This document shows, piece by piece, positions 8,387 through 16,260 of a stretch of 27,077 nt of DNA (its first letter is position 1; each line of letters starts with the position of its first letter). Source of the stretch: Strigomonas culicis (Eukaryota; Euglenozoa; Kinetoplastea; Trypanosomatida; Trypanosomatidae); contig AUXH01000225.1 in assembly GCA_000482145.1 (NCBI GenBank), forward strand, positions 1-27,077, read 5' to 3'. The notes beneath the pieces are model-generated. The model was not told where the DNA came from and made no database searches. It saw only the letters and a program-made list of their open reading frames with translations. The position numbers were made by a program, and so were the translations under genes.

Positions 8387-8773
8387 GTTCGGGTGTGGTG
8401 GGGTGGGGGGGCTTTTGAAAAAGGGTGGACTTTGCTACCTTCACGACGTATAGGTGTATACCAAAGATAAAAAAAAAGAGTATTTGACTAACAAACAAAA
8501 AAAAAGCGCGGTAAAACTGAACCGTTAAAAGAAAAACGTAAGGGGGACAGAAAGGGAGACAAAAAGTGAAAAGGGAAAAAAAATAGTTATGCGGTCACAT
8601 ATACGGAAAACAGTATCAACAGCATCGTAGTGAATATGAGGAAAAGAAAGGGAAAGAAGTACCTCTTGTAATAGTACCTTTGAAGGGAACAAAAAAAAAA
8701 ATGTGGATCCAAGAAAAGCAATAGTCTACAAAACAAAAAGTGGTATAACGCCAAACAGAAGAGAAAAAAAAAA
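8387..8773 (-). other. Spacer between the phosphoesterase and PDH E2 genes
   Basis: The 387-base spacer contains poly-A/poly-G runs on the plus strand and the predicted E2 splice region. No additional gene is supported. Confidence 0.55.
8517..8587 (-). promoter_or_regulatory. Predicted trans-splice acceptor region for the PDH E2 gene
   Basis: A long pyrimidine-rich stretch on the minus strand (about 8587-8525) is followed by AG at 8518-8517, giving a 130-base 5' UTR. A C-rich tract also lies close to the start codon (8412-8390). Prediction only. Confidence 0.4.
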
Positions 8774-9739
8774 CTAGAACTGCAGGTCCACCACACATGG
8801 CATCAGCAGCGTCAGCTTCAAGCCCTTCCTGATCATCAAGGATGAATTTATAGAGGGGATAAAAGGGCTCGCCGCGTCCGCCGCTGCCGCCTGCGACGGC
8901 ACCCCCTCCGCCGGCAGCGGCACGCGGTGCAGGCCGTGCGCCAAGTGCAGGTGACCTGCCACGTGGAGGCGCGGCGCGGCCTGCCGCACGTAGGCCGTGA
9001 TGGGCTGCTGCGACAGCGGCACCACCGCGGCCACCTCCAGGCTCTGGTGCGTCAGCAGCACATCCACCGGCCCGCCCGGCGTGGGGCCCTCTAGCCGCAC
9101 CGTCAGCGGCGCGCCACGCTGTAGCCGCCGCACGCCGTCCGCCGCGGTGTCGGCCGCAGCGGCATGCACAGGCGCTGGGAACGCGGACCACGCCCTCTCC
9201 GACTGGAAGGCGGTGTTGGGGCTCAACTTACTGTTCTCAATGGAGCGTGGGCTACCGTAGAGCCTCAGCCCGAGCGGCTCCACCACGCAGCTCTCGTTAT
9301 GGAGATAGAGTGCAGGGGCCACATGGCGGCGCACCTCCGCTACCGTCATGCGTCGAAGAAGTCTATCGTGGTTGCCTCCGATAAACACCTTCACCGGGTG
9401 CGGCTGGCCGCGGAACCATTCGAAGAAGTCAAAGAGCTGCTTGCGGGGCCGATGGAAGGGCCAGAAGCCCAACTGCACGTCGCCGCAGTGCAGCAGCAGA
9501 TCGCCCAGAGGCAGCACCACGTCGCGGTGCAGCTCGTGCGTGTCGCTGATCATCACCACGCGCAGACAGTCCCACGGCGGCGGTGGCAGGTCATCGATCG
9601 CGTAGACGGTGGGAACAAAATCACCAGTGGTGCGCTCCAGAAGATTGAAGTGAGGGCTCTCCAAGGCAGAGCGGCCCGGCGCCGTCGATGGGATGCAGCC
9701 GTAGTACTCGCACTTGGGGTTGGACGGTGGAGGGGGCAT
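8774..9739 (-). CDS. Calcineurin-like metallophosphoesterase, MPPED (239AB) type
   Basis: This 321-residue protein has the full set of metallophosphoesterase motifs in order: SDTHE (residues 65-69; D66 and H68), CGDV (85-88; D87), GGNHDR (121-126; N123 and H124), LLTHQ (228-232; H231) and GHLH (262-265; H263 and H265). These ligate a two-metal centre that hydrolyses phosphodiesters or phosphomonoesters. The spacing, the block LYGSPRSIEN (160-169) and the N-S-S segment near the C-terminus (298-300) resemble the MPPED1/MPPED2 group, which has metal-dependent phosphodiesterase activity in animals. Residues 190-222 form a low-complexity insertion between the motif blocks. No signal peptide or membrane segment is seen. 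The start is the ATG at 9737-9739. The physiological substrate cannot be inferred from sequence. Confidence 0.87.
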   Translation of the reverse strand: MPPPPSNPKCEYYGCIPSTAPGRSALESPHFNLLERTTGDFVPTVYAIDDLPPPPWDCLRVVMISDTHELHRDVVLPLGDLLLHCGDVQLGFWPFHRPRKQLFDFFEWFRGQPHPVKVFIGGNHDRLLRRMTVAEVRRHVAPALYLHNESCVVEPLGLRLYGSPRSIENSKLSPNTAFQSERAWSAFPAPVHAAAADTAADGVRRLQRGAPLTVRLEGPTPGGPVDVLLTHQSLEVAAVVPLSQQPITAYVRQAAPRLHVAGHLHLAHGLHRVPLPAEGVPSQAAAADAASPFIPSINSSLMIRKGLKLTLLMPCVVDLQF

Positions 9740-10130
9740 GTGTGTACGTAATAATGCTTATCCTCTCTATCGATCTATCTATCTACGGATGCTCGTGTTT
9801 GTCGTAAGGGATAGTAATGGTATATACCCTGGTGTAGAATGGAAGAAGTAACAAGATGATGAGAGACAAAGAGGAGAAAAGGAAAGTAAAACAGGCTAAA
9901 TGAGAAGCGTAGTACGTCAACAACAAAAAAAAGGATGACCAACCGAGAGAAGAGAGCAACAAGACGAAAAAAGTGAAAAAATGATTCTTACGTGTGTCGT
10001 AAAGATGCACCAATTACTAAGTCAAACAGCCGTAGGTATACCAACATGCACAGATAGAAATGCATAAGGAAAGAGCATTTTCTTTAAAAAAAAAAGAACG
10101 CTACTTCCTTTTTCCCTTTCGAATGTCTTG
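9740..10130 (-). other. Spacer between the exportin-like and phosphoesterase genes
   Basis: The 391-base AT-rich spacer holds the 3' UTR of the karyopherin gene and the splice region of the phosphoesterase gene. Only chance short ORFs are present. Confidence 0.55.
9829..9893 (-). promoter_or_regulatory. Predicted trans-splice acceptor region for the phosphoesterase gene
   Basis: A pyrimidine-rich minus-strand stretch (about 9893-9836) leads to AG at 9830-9829, an 89-base 5' UTR. An ATCT/GATA-type microsatellite (9772-9784) lies between this AG and the start codon. Confidence 0.45.
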
Positions 10131-13100
10131 TCATGTGTTGTTGTATGTCAAAAGGAAATCCTTCATCTTCTGCTTGCGCGCGTAGACATTATTGCACAGC
10201 ATCAGGTGCGCATGGAGCTCCTCCACCCTCGGTGCCGGCATGCCAGCATTCAGCAGCGCCTGCGAGAAGTAGGGGAAGCGGTCAATGTAAGGCACGACGA
10301 GGTGGTACACATAGGTCTCCCGGTCCTTGGGCGTCATGGGGATGCGGTCGCGGTCGATCGCGTACTGCACGAGGCCCGCGTAGATGATCATGTGGCACTG
10401 CGCGAGTGCCTCCTCCAGCCCGGCGGCGCAGCCCGGCTCCGCCTTCAGGTCCAGCAGTGACTGGAGGAAACGCGAGCTGTCCTTGAAGTCGGTGTTGCTC
10501 TCGAAGATGTGCGTCATGATCTGGCAGACCCCCCAGAGGTACTCCGTGCTGCGCTGCCACAGGTTGGTGTCCATCACCCGCGCGCGAATGAACGCCATCA
10601 CCGTCTTGGTGTAGTAGAACCACTGCTTTTCGTCAATGACGTCGTCGTTCTGATTCACCGCCCGCCCGCCACGCGGCCGCTCGTCCGCCGCCGCGCGCGC
10701 GCGGGCCGCCTGTACGACGGCGCTGCGCTTCACGAAGAAGAGATCGATCACGGCCAGCCCATGCAGCAGCAGCTCCTCGTGCGACTGCGTCATGGGGATC
10801 AGGCAGCGCTCCGTGAGCGTGCGGATCACGTGGATGGGCGCGTGCTCCGCCGCGGGGCCGAGGCTGCGCAGCACCTCGACCCGCTCCGCAGCCGGCAGGC
10901 ACTCACTGAGCGTGCCAAAGATCTCGTACAGGTTGTAGCGCATGCTCTGCAGAAAACCCCGCGCGTCCATGACGGCGTTCCGCGAGAGATCGGACCGCCG
11001 CTTCGCCCCGGGCAGCTGCTGCTCGCGCATCTGATCATCCATCTCGAGGATGGCCTTGAAGCCGTCCGGCAGGCTCTGCGGCGTGACGCTGTGCAGCAGG
11101 TGCATGGCGTGAAGCACGAGTGGGCCCAGGCGACCGAGGAGGTGCGCCACGTACGGCGTCTGGCGACAGCGCCGCAGCACCGCTGCGAGGACCATCAGCG
11201 ACTGGCGCACCTCCTCGCGCCGCGCGCGGTCCTGCTCCCCCGGCGCGGCCGCGGTCTGGATGAACAGCGCCTCGTCCATGGGGGTGATGTGCTGCTCGAG
11301 AATGGACAGCACCGGCTTCAGGAGCGACTCCAGGTAGCTGTCCGCGTCCTCGACCGGCAGGCAGGTCAGGAAGCTGGCGAGCGACTCGTACAGCAGTGAC
11401 TTTTCGGTGCTGGTGCGCGTGCTGAAGAGCAGGGCCTCCGTGCGCTTCACCACCGCCGGCACGAGCGACACGAACTTGGCGGCGTGCTCCATGGACACGG
11501 AGATCAGCAGCGTCAGCGCCCGTCGGCGCGCCGCGCTCACGTCGGGGTCACGCCGGTCGCGGGCCCTCTCCTCGACGCAGTTGAACAGGATGTCTAAAGT
11601 GGCGACCCACACGTTGAGCGCATCCACGCCCGTGTAGGTCCAAAAGTAGGAGAGCATGTTGAAATACAGCGGCTGCAGCACGGCGTCCGTCGGCTCCCGC
11701 TCCCGTAGCGCCTGGATGCACTCCGGCACGTAGTCGCTGCAGAGCGGGAAGGCCCCGAAGAGGTGCGACAGCATGAACTGCGTGCACTCCCAGCTGGTGA
11801 AGGTGGCGCTGCGGTGCGTCACGAACCCGGCCACGGTGCGCTCGTCCTCCGCCGTCCCCTGCGGCGGGCAGAGGTCCGTCAGCAGCTTGAGGACGTACTG
11901 GTTGGTCGCGGACGGGTTCAGCTTGGCGGTCACGGACAACAGCTTGCCCGCGTGGCCCCGCACCTCCGCGAACACCTGATCGTACAGCCCCGCGAAGCCG
12001 AGCTGCTGCTGCGACAGCGCGACCCCCTCCGGGGCGGTGCCGGTGTCGGGGTGGAAGAGGTTCTTCGGCAGCAGGCGGCGGAAGGCCGCGTAGAGGTCCA
12101 GCACGTTCATGGTCGCAAAGGCGCCCTCATCCAGCTGGAGGAGCAGCGTGCACACGATGTTGACAAACATGAGGCTGGGGATGCGCAGGATACAGAGCAG
12201 CGGGTAGCACAGCTGCACCGAGATGGAGCGCACCAGCGGCTTGGGCAGCGTCTGCAGCATGTCCAGCAGCTCGTCGATCGTCGTCAGCGCGTTCGCCTCG
12301 ACGCACTGCTCCACAAAGCCGAGGAGGGACACAAGGAGCTGCCGCACGCGGCCCTCCTGTGCCGCGTCGAGCCGCGCCGACGCGCGCAGCAGCATCGTCG
12401 TCGCTGCGATCGAGACCTTGCGCGCCGGCGGCCACTGCAGCAGCGCCTCGAGGGCCTCCTGTAGCCCGACGGCCGCCCACACGTCGCCGGAGACCTGCGT
12501 GCCGAGGTGTCCCACGATCATGACGCAGTCCTCGGCCGCGCGCTCCGTGCCGGGCGGGTACTGCGCGGCACCGCCGGCCGCCGCGTAGAAGTCGGACAGC
12601 GCCTGGACGACCGCCTTGAGAATGCGCGGGAAGTAGGGTCTGATCTCCTTCCCGAGCTGCACGGCCAGATTGGCCGGCAGGTGTTCGAAGTCCGGCACGG
12701 AGAAGCAGGTGACGATGGCAAACAGTAAGTAGATGTGGCGGGGGTGCTTCGAGAGCTCCGCCTCGGAGCAAATGCCGTCGATCAGCTGGTCGATGAGCAC
12801 GCTTCGATCGCCCTCCAAACGGACGATGTACTCCACGAACAGCTCCGTGAGCGTACTACACAGCAAGTTCCCCAGCGTCGGCTCGTTAGAGTACCAGGCT
12901 AGCAAATCCCAAAAGGGAAGGCTATCCGCGCGCAACAGGTTCTTGGACAGCGCGTGCTTGAGGATGACCCCACCGTACGCCTGCACCGCCGGGCCCTCGG
13001 ACGTCGTCTTGAGGAGCTCGATGCCGACGAAGGACGCCTGCGCCGCGGTCAGCGTGGTCTCGAACTGCAGCAGCTGCAGCGTCAGCTTGCCGCGCGCCTC

Positions 13101-13175
13101 GTTGTCTTGGCAGGCGTACATGTCGCGCAGTAGGCCGATCGCCCGATGGAGGGGCGCCGTGTCCGGTGCCGACAT
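10131..13175 (-). CDS. XPO5: Karyopherin of the importin-beta/exportin family, most like exportin-5
   Basis: This 1014-residue, all-helical HEAT-type protein has no membrane segments. Residues 48-80 (FVGIELLKTT..., ILKHALSKN) fit the first HEAT repeats that bind RanGTP in karyopherins. Within roughly residues 490-790 the order of helices is similar to exportin-5. A segment around 590-620 resembles the family's E-K-x-x-L-x-E-A/S-L helix, followed by a variable loop and a helix pair ending in a YEIFGTL-type helix. Exportin-5 exports tRNA and structured RNAs with RanGTP in other eukaryotes. An Arg/Ala/Gly-rich insertion lies around 820-840. Length is close to other exportins (about 1000-1200). 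The start ATG is 13173-13175; the upstream extension begins only with TTG. The karyopherin family is secure, but the XPO5 subtype rests on visual comparison and could be another exportin such as exportin-T. Confidence 0.75.
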   Translation of the reverse strand: MSAPDTAPLHRAIGLLRDMYACQDNEARGKLTLQLLQFETTLTAAQASFVGIELLKTTSEGPAVQAYGGVILKHALSKNLLRADSLPFWDLLAWYSNEPTLGNLLCSTLTELFVEYIVRLEGDRSVLIDQLIDGICSEAELSKHPRHIYLLFAIVTCFSVPDFEHLPANLAVQLGKEIRPYFPRILKAVVQALSDFYAAAGGAAQYPPGTERAAEDCVMIVGHLGTQVSGDVWAAVGLQEALEALLQWPPARKVSIAATTMLLRASARLDAAQEGRVRQLLVSLLGFVEQCVEANALTTIDELLDMLQTLPKPLVRSISVQLCYPLLCILRIPSLMFVNIVCTLLLQLDEGAFATMNVLDLYAAFRRLLPKNLFHPDTGTAPEGVALSQQQLGFAGLYDQVFAEVRGHAGKLLSVTAKLNPSATNQYVLKLLTDLCPPQGTAEDERTVAGFVTHRSATFTSWECTQFMLSHLFGAFPLCSDYVPECIQALREREPTDAVLQPLYFNMLSYFWTYTGVDALNVWVATLDILFNCVEERARDRRDPDVSAARRRALTLLISVSMEHAAKFVSLVPAVVKRTEALLFSTRTSTEKSLLYESLASFLTCLPVEDADSYLESLLKPVLSILEQHITPMDEALFIQTAAAPGEQDRARREEVRQSLMVLAAVLRRCRQTPYVAHLLGRLGPLVLHAMHLLHSVTPQSLPDGFKAILEMDDQMREQQLPGAKRRSDLSRNAVMDARGFLQSMRYNLYEIFGTLSECLPAAERVEVLRSLGPAAEHAPIHVIRTLTERCLIPMTQSHEELLLHGLAVIDLFFVKRSAVVQAARARAAADERPRGGRAVNQNDDVIDEKQWFYYTKTVMAFIRARVMDTNLWQRSTEYLWGVCQIMTHIFESNTDFKDSSRFLQSLLDLKAEPGCAAGLEEALAQCHMIIYAGLVQYAIDRDRIPMTPKDRETYVYHLVVPYIDRFPYFSQALLNAGMPAPRVEELHAHLMLCNNVYARKQKMKDFLLTYNNT

Positions 13176-13212
13176 GACGATGAGAGAGAGACACAAAGTG
13201 AGAAACTAAAAA

Positions 13213-13288
13213 CTGAAGAAAGGGGAAAAAAAAGTGAGAGAGGGAGGAAAGATAGAAATAGGGACAAGAGGAAAAAGAAAAGTCCGTC
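13213..13288 (-). promoter_or_regulatory. Predicted trans-splice acceptor region for the exportin-like gene
   Basis: A long, almost pure pyrimidine tract on the minus strand (about 13288-13215) is followed by AG at 13214-13213, only 37 bases ahead of the ATG. It is among the clearest splice signals in the window. Confidence 0.55.
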
Positions 13289-13361
13289 CAAGAGGAAAAA
13301 CGAACAAATGGCGATAAAACGTGTTGAGGTAAAGAAGTTTTTTTGAGTGTACATGCACCCG

Positions 13362-14132
13362 TCACTCCTCCTCCCCATCCCTCGGAGGTAGTGAGAGCGC
13401 CCGCGCAGCGCTGCCGAACACAGGGCACTCCCGCACCCGACTGCCCGGCGCTGCTCGCCAGCGCAGGCGGCGGCACCGGCCCCAGTCCGTCGGGTCCCGC
13501 ACCATCGTCTGGCTGTCATAGACCCACCCGGTCAGGTCCGACATGGTGAAGGTGCAGGAAACGAACGAGGCGCCGCCGACGCGCCAGTCGCGCAGGTTCG
13601 CTTGCTTGAAGACGCAGTACGCAAAGCGGGCGCGGGTCGCGTCGACCCCGGGCGCGACGGTGCCCACGAAGGTGCACTTGTACCACTCTCCGCCCGACAG
13701 ATCGGCATGTGTGAGGTCGGACAAGTTGAAGGTGCTGGAGGAGACGTGGGAGCCGCAAAAGGAACTGTGGGAGAGATCGCTGCTGTTGAAGCTGCCGGTG
13801 AGCCGCGCGCCGCCAAGGTCGACGTGGCGCAGCTGCCGCCGCTCCAGCGCCGCGCCGACCTCCTCGCGCGGCACCGCCTGCGCCGACGTCCGTGGGTGCT
13901 TGGCCTTCACGAGCTCCACGGCATTGAGAATAGTCTCCCGCAGCAGCGGGGCGCACGCCGTCTCCGCCCCACGCAGAGCCGAGGGAGACAAGGGAGCCGG
14001 TGCAGTGGTGGAGGGGGCCGCCGAGCTGGCCTCCGCCTCCAGATATGGGATCTGCATGAGCGTGCCTGTTCGTGCGATGTGCAGGGCATCTAGAATATCA
14101 CCCACGGCACGGACACTTATTTTCTTTGACAT
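13362..14132 (-). CDS. Pentapeptide-repeat-like protein
   Basis: This 256-residue protein has a central block of pentapeptide-type repeats (about residues 101-205). Motifs of the A/S-D/N-L-S/T-x kind recur: HVDLGGARLTG, SSDLSHSSF, LSDLTHADLSG, ATRARFAYCVF, QANLRD, GASFVSCTF and MSDLTGW. Such repeats fold as a right-handed quadrilateral beta helix and usually act as a protein-protein scaffold. The family name does not fix a function. The N-terminus (1-100) is helical with an Ala/Ser/Pro linker (35-55), and the C-terminus (211-256) is Arg-rich and then acidic. No signal peptide or membrane helix is visible. The ATG at 14130-14132 is chosen; the codon just upstream is TTG. The role in the cell is unknown. 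Confidence 0.78.
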   Translation of the reverse strand: MSKKISVRAVGDILDALHIARTGTLMQIPYLEAEASSAAPSTTAPAPLSPSALRGAETACAPLLRETILNAVELVKAKHPRTSAQAVPREEVGAALERRQLRHVDLGGARLTGSFNSSDLSHSSFCGSHVSSSTFNLSDLTHADLSGGEWYKCTFVGTVAPGVDATRARFAYCVFKQANLRDWRVGGASFVSCTFTMSDLTGWVYDSQTMVRDPTDWGRCRRLRWRAAPGSRVRECPVFGSAARALSLPPRDGEEE

Positions 14133-14216
14133 CAAGATGACAAATACTATGTATATACGTTTCGCTACAGTTTGGATGTGTGTGAGCCCACGGTGACGAG
14201 GTATAAAGCTTAGACG

Positions 14217-14248
14217 CTTTGAGGAAAGAGGGGGGAAGGAAAAGAGTC
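14217..14248 (-). promoter_or_regulatory. Predicted trans-splice acceptor region for the pentapeptide-repeat gene
   Basis: A C/T-rich minus-strand tract (14247-14220) is followed directly by AG at 14218-14217, giving an 84-base 5' UTR. Confidence 0.5.
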
Positions 14249-14358
14249 AATTATGTTATCATTTTAAAAAAAAGACAATAACAGCAGCATCAACGGCTGC
14301 AATACCTACTATTGTTTCATATATTATATAGAATAAGTTTTTCACTCAGTGATCAGTC

Positions 14359-14381
14359 TATATATATATATATATATATAT
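14359..14381. repeat. (TA)n microsatellite
   Basis: A run of about eleven TA units lies in the spacer between two genes. It is likely to vary in length between strains. Confidence 0.9.
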
Positions 14382-14583
14382 GGATATGTATGTATGTTCT
14401 TTACTTCTTAAAATGGGTGACAGTAAGATATGAGAAAGATCATTCTATAACTCTATGGAAAAACATGGATTATATACACGATCGCATGATCGTCACGAAG
14501 CGGAACCCCTTCTTCTGACATGAAAAAATGTATGTACACGTATTGAAATAGCTGCATCTATCAGTAGCTGCAGTACGTCAACC

Positions 14584-15687
14584 TTACTTGTGGACCTTCC
14601 TTCTGCCCTGGGCGGCTAGTGAAGAGGAGGAGGCAGCCGACGCGCGCACGTACGGCGCGCCGGCATCCATGTGGCGCGGTGCCTTCCGCGGGTCCGCCCG
14701 CACCTCAAATGGGTCCGACTCCCTCGTCGCGCCGCGCGGTCCGTAGTAGCAGCTGTCCGGCGCGTAGCACTTGTGGTAGAAGCGTCCATCCTCATCGATG
14801 TTGTGGACCGGGCAGACGCCCGGCACGGGGAAGACGGCCGGCACCCGGCGCGCGTCCGCCGCATGCCCGTCCGCCCCGGTGAAGAGCGGGTACTTGTCGC
14901 GCATGGAGGTGCGAGCGTTGCCGTCGGAGAGGGCGGGCGACTTGCCGGTGCCGCTGTGCAGCATCACCTGCGAAGGGGTGCGGGAGGGGGTGCCGCCGAG
15001 CAGCTCCTCCACCGACGCCTCGTTGATGCCGTCGGGCTCGCCGCTGTGCAGGGCCTGCGCCGCCTCGCGGTTGAGGGCGACCATGCCCTTCATGAAGGCC
15101 GCCTTGAGCTTCGCCTCCGCGCCGTCCTTCTCCTCCTGCAGCCTGGCGATCTCCCGGTGCAGCTGCTCCACCTCCCCGCGCAGCTCCTCGTGCTGGCAGG
15201 CGGACGCCTGCAGCTCCGCCTGGTGCCGCTTCTGCTCCTGCGCCGCGACGGTGAAGAGGCGCCAGCGGGTGGCCGCCCGGCACATGAGCAGCGCGCGGGC
15301 GTGGCCCTCCGCCACGGCCGCCTTCTCGCGCAGCGCCCGCCGCTCCGTGGCGGACGACATCCACTTGCGGAAAGCCAGGATGCCCGTGATGCGGATCGAC
15401 TGGTTCTCTAGCACCTCCGCCGCGCGCAGCACTTGGTGCTGCAGACGCTCCGCACGCGCCGCGACCTGCCTCGCTCGCTGCCGCTCCGCCTCCCAGGCCT
15501 GCTGCTCCACCGCAAAGGCCGCGCTCATCTCGGCCCGCACCGTCTCTTCGATTTTCTGTGTGCGGCGGCGCAGATACTCCTCGATCATGGCGGCCGTGTG
15601 GTCACGCGCGTGTGCGTGGAACTCGTCTATCTTGTTCGACACCTCCACGACGAAGTCGGGGTCTGCTGTCGCTTTCACCAGTGACAT
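14584..15687 (-). CDS. POC5: POC5-like centriole/basal-body protein
   Basis: This 367-residue protein is mostly coiled coil in its first 200 residues. Residues 196-209 (AAFMKGMVALNREA) match the conserved POC5 box, whose animal version reads A-F-M-R-G-x-x-A-L-N-x-E-A. Upstream, residues 100-150 carry two Trp/Phe-containing helices (AFRKWM at 105-110 and ATRWRLF at 139-145) that look like the centrin-binding repeats of POC5 and Sfi1. POC5 binds centrin in the lumen of centrioles and basal bodies, so a basal-body place is expected in a flagellate. The C-terminal region (280-325) has Cys and His residues (C292, H295, H305, C307, C313) and does not resemble animal POC5. The ATG at 15685-15687 is the first in frame; the 35-codon upstream extension starts with TTG and translates polypyrimidine sequence. 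Confidence 0.75.
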   Translation of the reverse strand: MSLVKATADPDFVVEVSNKIDEFHAHARDHTAAMIEEYLRRRTQKIEETVRAEMSAAFAVEQQAWEAERQRARQVAARAERLQHQVLRAAEVLENQSIRITGILAFRKWMSSATERRALREKAAVAEGHARALLMCRAATRWRLFTVAAQEQKRHQAELQASACQHEELRGEVEQLHREIARLQEEKDGAEAKLKAAFMKGMVALNREAAQALHSGEPDGINEASVEELLGGTPSRTPSQVMLHSGTGKSPALSDGNARTSMRDKYPLFTGADGHAADARRVPAVFPVPGVCPVHNIDEDGRFYHKCYAPDSCYYGPRGATRESDPFEVRADPRKAPRHMDAGAPYVRASAASSSSLAAQGRRKVHK

Positions 15688-16260
15688 ATGCCGTGGAGAA
15701 AGAAAAAGAGGGAAAGTAAAAAAAAGGAACACGAGAAGTGTTTGATAAAGCTGTGGAGTTTTGCTGTAGTCTACTAGAAACAACAACAGCAACTAAAGAA
15801 ACAAGGGGTCTTCAAACGCTGTAGATACCTCTTTCAAGCACGTGCAGGGATAGCCGTCGGCCGAAGCTATTATTTAGGGGAAACAAAACTGTAGAGAAAG
15901 AAAGGAGAAGAGGAAAGAGGAGGGAACTATGATATTGTGCGTTCTATGCGAACAAGCAGGAGATTTGAGCAAACTGTCATGCCATTTTATTTCTTGATTA
16001 CTGCATATTGACCAAAAACCTTCAAGCGTGTGTGCTTTGGTTTCTTCATTTGTTTTTACGGTACTTATTAGAAACAGTCAAGGTGTCATGTAAAAAATAA
16101 TCAGTTAGATTATGTGTAAGGAGATAAAGAAAACACCGCAGCAACAATGGTTATCCAACTAAAAAGATCAAAGCCAAGAAGAAAGAAAAAACAATTAATG
16201 GAAGTGTACCACGTATACCTTCCATTACGCACATCACTACCTTCCATCCATTGTCCCTGC
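15688..16260 (-). other. Spacer between the 1426-residue protein and the POC5-like gene
   Basis: The 573-base AT-rich spacer is made of the 3' UTR of the large upstream gene and the 5' UTR of the POC5-like gene. I found no ORF with family character, no tRNA boxes and no repeat beyond homopolymers. Confidence 0.55.
15889..15928 (-). promoter_or_regulatory. Predicted trans-splice acceptor region for the POC5-like gene
   Basis: A pyrimidine tract on the minus strand (about 15926-15894) precedes AG at 15890-15889, a 201-base 5' UTR. A second strong tract sits nearly against the ATG (15727-15694), but no AG separates it from the start codon. Confidence 0.4.

Larger units (their letters stand above)
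14133..14583 (-). other. Spacer between the POC5-like and pentapeptide-repeat genes
   Basis: The 451-base AT-rich spacer contains an uninterrupted TA microsatellite (14359-14381) and the splice region of the downstream gene. No gene is supported. Confidence 0.55.
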
